The translations under genes were made by a program, and so were the position numbers. From Bacteroidales bacterium (lineage in GTDB: Bacteria > Bacteroidota > Bacteroidia > Bacteroidales > ML635J-15): DNA of 64,000 nucleotides. The notes under the pieces are model-generated. The model did no database searches and was not told the origin of the DNA. It saw only the letters and a program-made list of their open reading frames with translations. The stretch is from NCBI GenBank assembly GCA_031275085.1, contig JAISPG010000069.1, positions 124,001-188,000 on the forward strand, given 5' to 3'. Shown piece after piece: positions 63,492 through 64,000 of this stretch (position 1 is the first letter of the stretch; each line of letters begins with the position of its first letter).

Positions 63492-63818
63492 ATGAACGAA
63501 ACTTTCCCTAAAGCGACAATACTTAATGTGTCAAACATGATTGATTACTCCGATGGTGGGATAATTAGTAAGCAAGTACTAAAAAACGATGTAGGTAATA
63601 TTACTCTCTTTTCTTTCGATAAAGGTCAGGGATTAAGTGAACATACCGCTTCTTTTGATGCCGTAGTACAAATATTGGAAGGAGAAGCCGAAATCATAAT
63701 CGATAAGAAGCCCTTACTCTTGAAAACTGGTGAAAGCGTAATCATGCCGGCGAATATTTCACATGCACTTAATGCAGTAAGCCGTTTTAAAATGCTACTT
63801 ACAATGATTAAAGGATAA
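63492..63818 (+). CDS. Small cupin-domain protein
   Basis: The 108 residues form a single cupin: FDKGQGLSEHTASFDAVVQILEGEAEI and KTGESVIMPANISHALNA, with a histidine in each motif for a possible metal. A TAnnTTTG box (tacttttg, 63461-63468) sits 23 bp upstream. It precedes a divergently unrelated but same-strand ArsR-type gene. Small cupins of this kind often accompany stress or hybrid-cluster genes, but the role is not readable here. Confidence 0.85.
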   Translation: MNETFPKATILNVSNMIDYSDGGIISKQVLKNDVGNITLFSFDKGQGLSEHTASFDAVVQILEGEAEIIIDKKPLLLKTGESVIMPANISHALNAVSRFKMLLTMIKG

Positions 63819-63866
63819 TTTATTTATCTTACTATCAGTGATATAAAATAAAAATAAAAAATAATG

Positions 63867-63911
63867 TTCGTTTTTTTGCGAATGAATAAAAATTATTCGT
63901 ATCTTTGCGAA
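63867..63911 (+). promoter_or_regulatory. Twin operators and promoter of the ArsR-type gene
   Basis: TTCG-N8-CGAA occurs twice, at 63867-63882 and 63896-63911. The second overlaps the -7 box tatctttg (63900-63907), a position that would repress. Confidence 0.65.
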
Positions 63912-63927
63912 CGATAAATTATAATAT

Positions 63928-64000
63928 ATGAAATTAGAAAAAAGACCGCTTACCAAAGAACAGGAACAAATGGCACGTTTTGCCAAAGCTTTGGGGCATC
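63928..64000 (+). CDS. Start of an ArsR-type winged-helix regulator, cut by the window end
   Basis: The visible 24 residues, KLEKRPLTKEQEQMARFAKALGH, match the beginning of ArsR/SmtB-family regulators just before the PTR-type helix. The twin operators over its promoter support autorepression. The assignment rests on a short stretch. Confidence 0.6.
   Translation, partial: MKLEKRPLTKEQEQMARFAKALGH

Overview
The window looks like a chromosomal segment of an AT-rich Bacteroidota, most likely Bacteroidales. The evidence is: promoters of the TAnnTTTG type with short leaders and no clear Shine-Dalgarno sites; TonB receptors with a carboxypeptidase-like N-terminal domain; a type IX secretion C-terminal domain (35081-35746); a Bacteroidetes-type HU-like protein; and a remnant of a Bacteroides-type conjugative-transposon TraA/ParA gene. 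No rRNA gene, intact tRNA gene or CRISPR array was seen.

Layout. 0-3.5 kb: class III aminotransferase and a two-gene unit ending in a membrane-tailed receiver-like protein. 3.5-10.5 kb: a TolC/RND/adaptor efflux operon divergent from an AraC regulator; the RND pump carries an exact 57-bp tandem duplication. 10.7-12.8 kb: ECF sigma factor, membrane protein, TraB/GumN protein. 13-20.9 kb: a metal-type (Czc/Cus-like) TolC-adaptor-RND set split by an opposing module of flavin reductase, ECF sigma factor and two small His-rich proteins. 21-29.8 kb: methyltransferase, conjugative-element scars, an unrecognised four-gene operon of membrane and exported proteins, HU-like protein, DUF4238 protein, AraC regulator, and a frameshifted four-helix-bundle gene between inverted repeats. 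29.8-37.9 kb: ferredoxin/flavodoxin protein, phosphoesterase, acetyltransferase, then an eight-gene redox/detoxification operon ending with its probable AraC regulator. 38-39.6 kb: HipBA toxin-antitoxin.

39.7-61.9 kb is a phosphate-starvation (Pho) cluster: porin, PstS, PstC, TonB receptor plus beta-helix lipoprotein, PstA, PstB, PhoU, response regulator and sensor kinase. Four promoters share one architecture: TAAC-like half-sites at 0, +11 and +33 and a -7 box at +47. The two metal-efflux promoters have exactly the same geometry with a different half-site (CTAATCT). Both therefore look like OmpR/PhoB-family response-regulator promoters.

The Pho cluster is split between pstC and pstA by an opposing, tightly overlapping defence-type operon (43.5-50.7 kb): XRE regulator, collapsed restriction-modification gene, then Cap4-like nuclease, ABC-3C middle component, DUF3732 SMC-like ATPase, NdpA-like nucleoid protein, Fic protein, and Bro-N/Fic fusion. 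The same cluster is peppered with a 7-bp-period repeat (KGAGAAT / ATTCTCM) that mostly occurs as ordered inverted pairs. It has entered the reading frames of PstC, PstB, PhoU and the sensor kinase, and one pair encloses a four-helix-bundle gene. 62-64 kb holds a decayed IS3-family element, a second tRNA-3'-end-like scar matching one at 38.1 kb, a cupin, and the start of an ArsR-type regulator.
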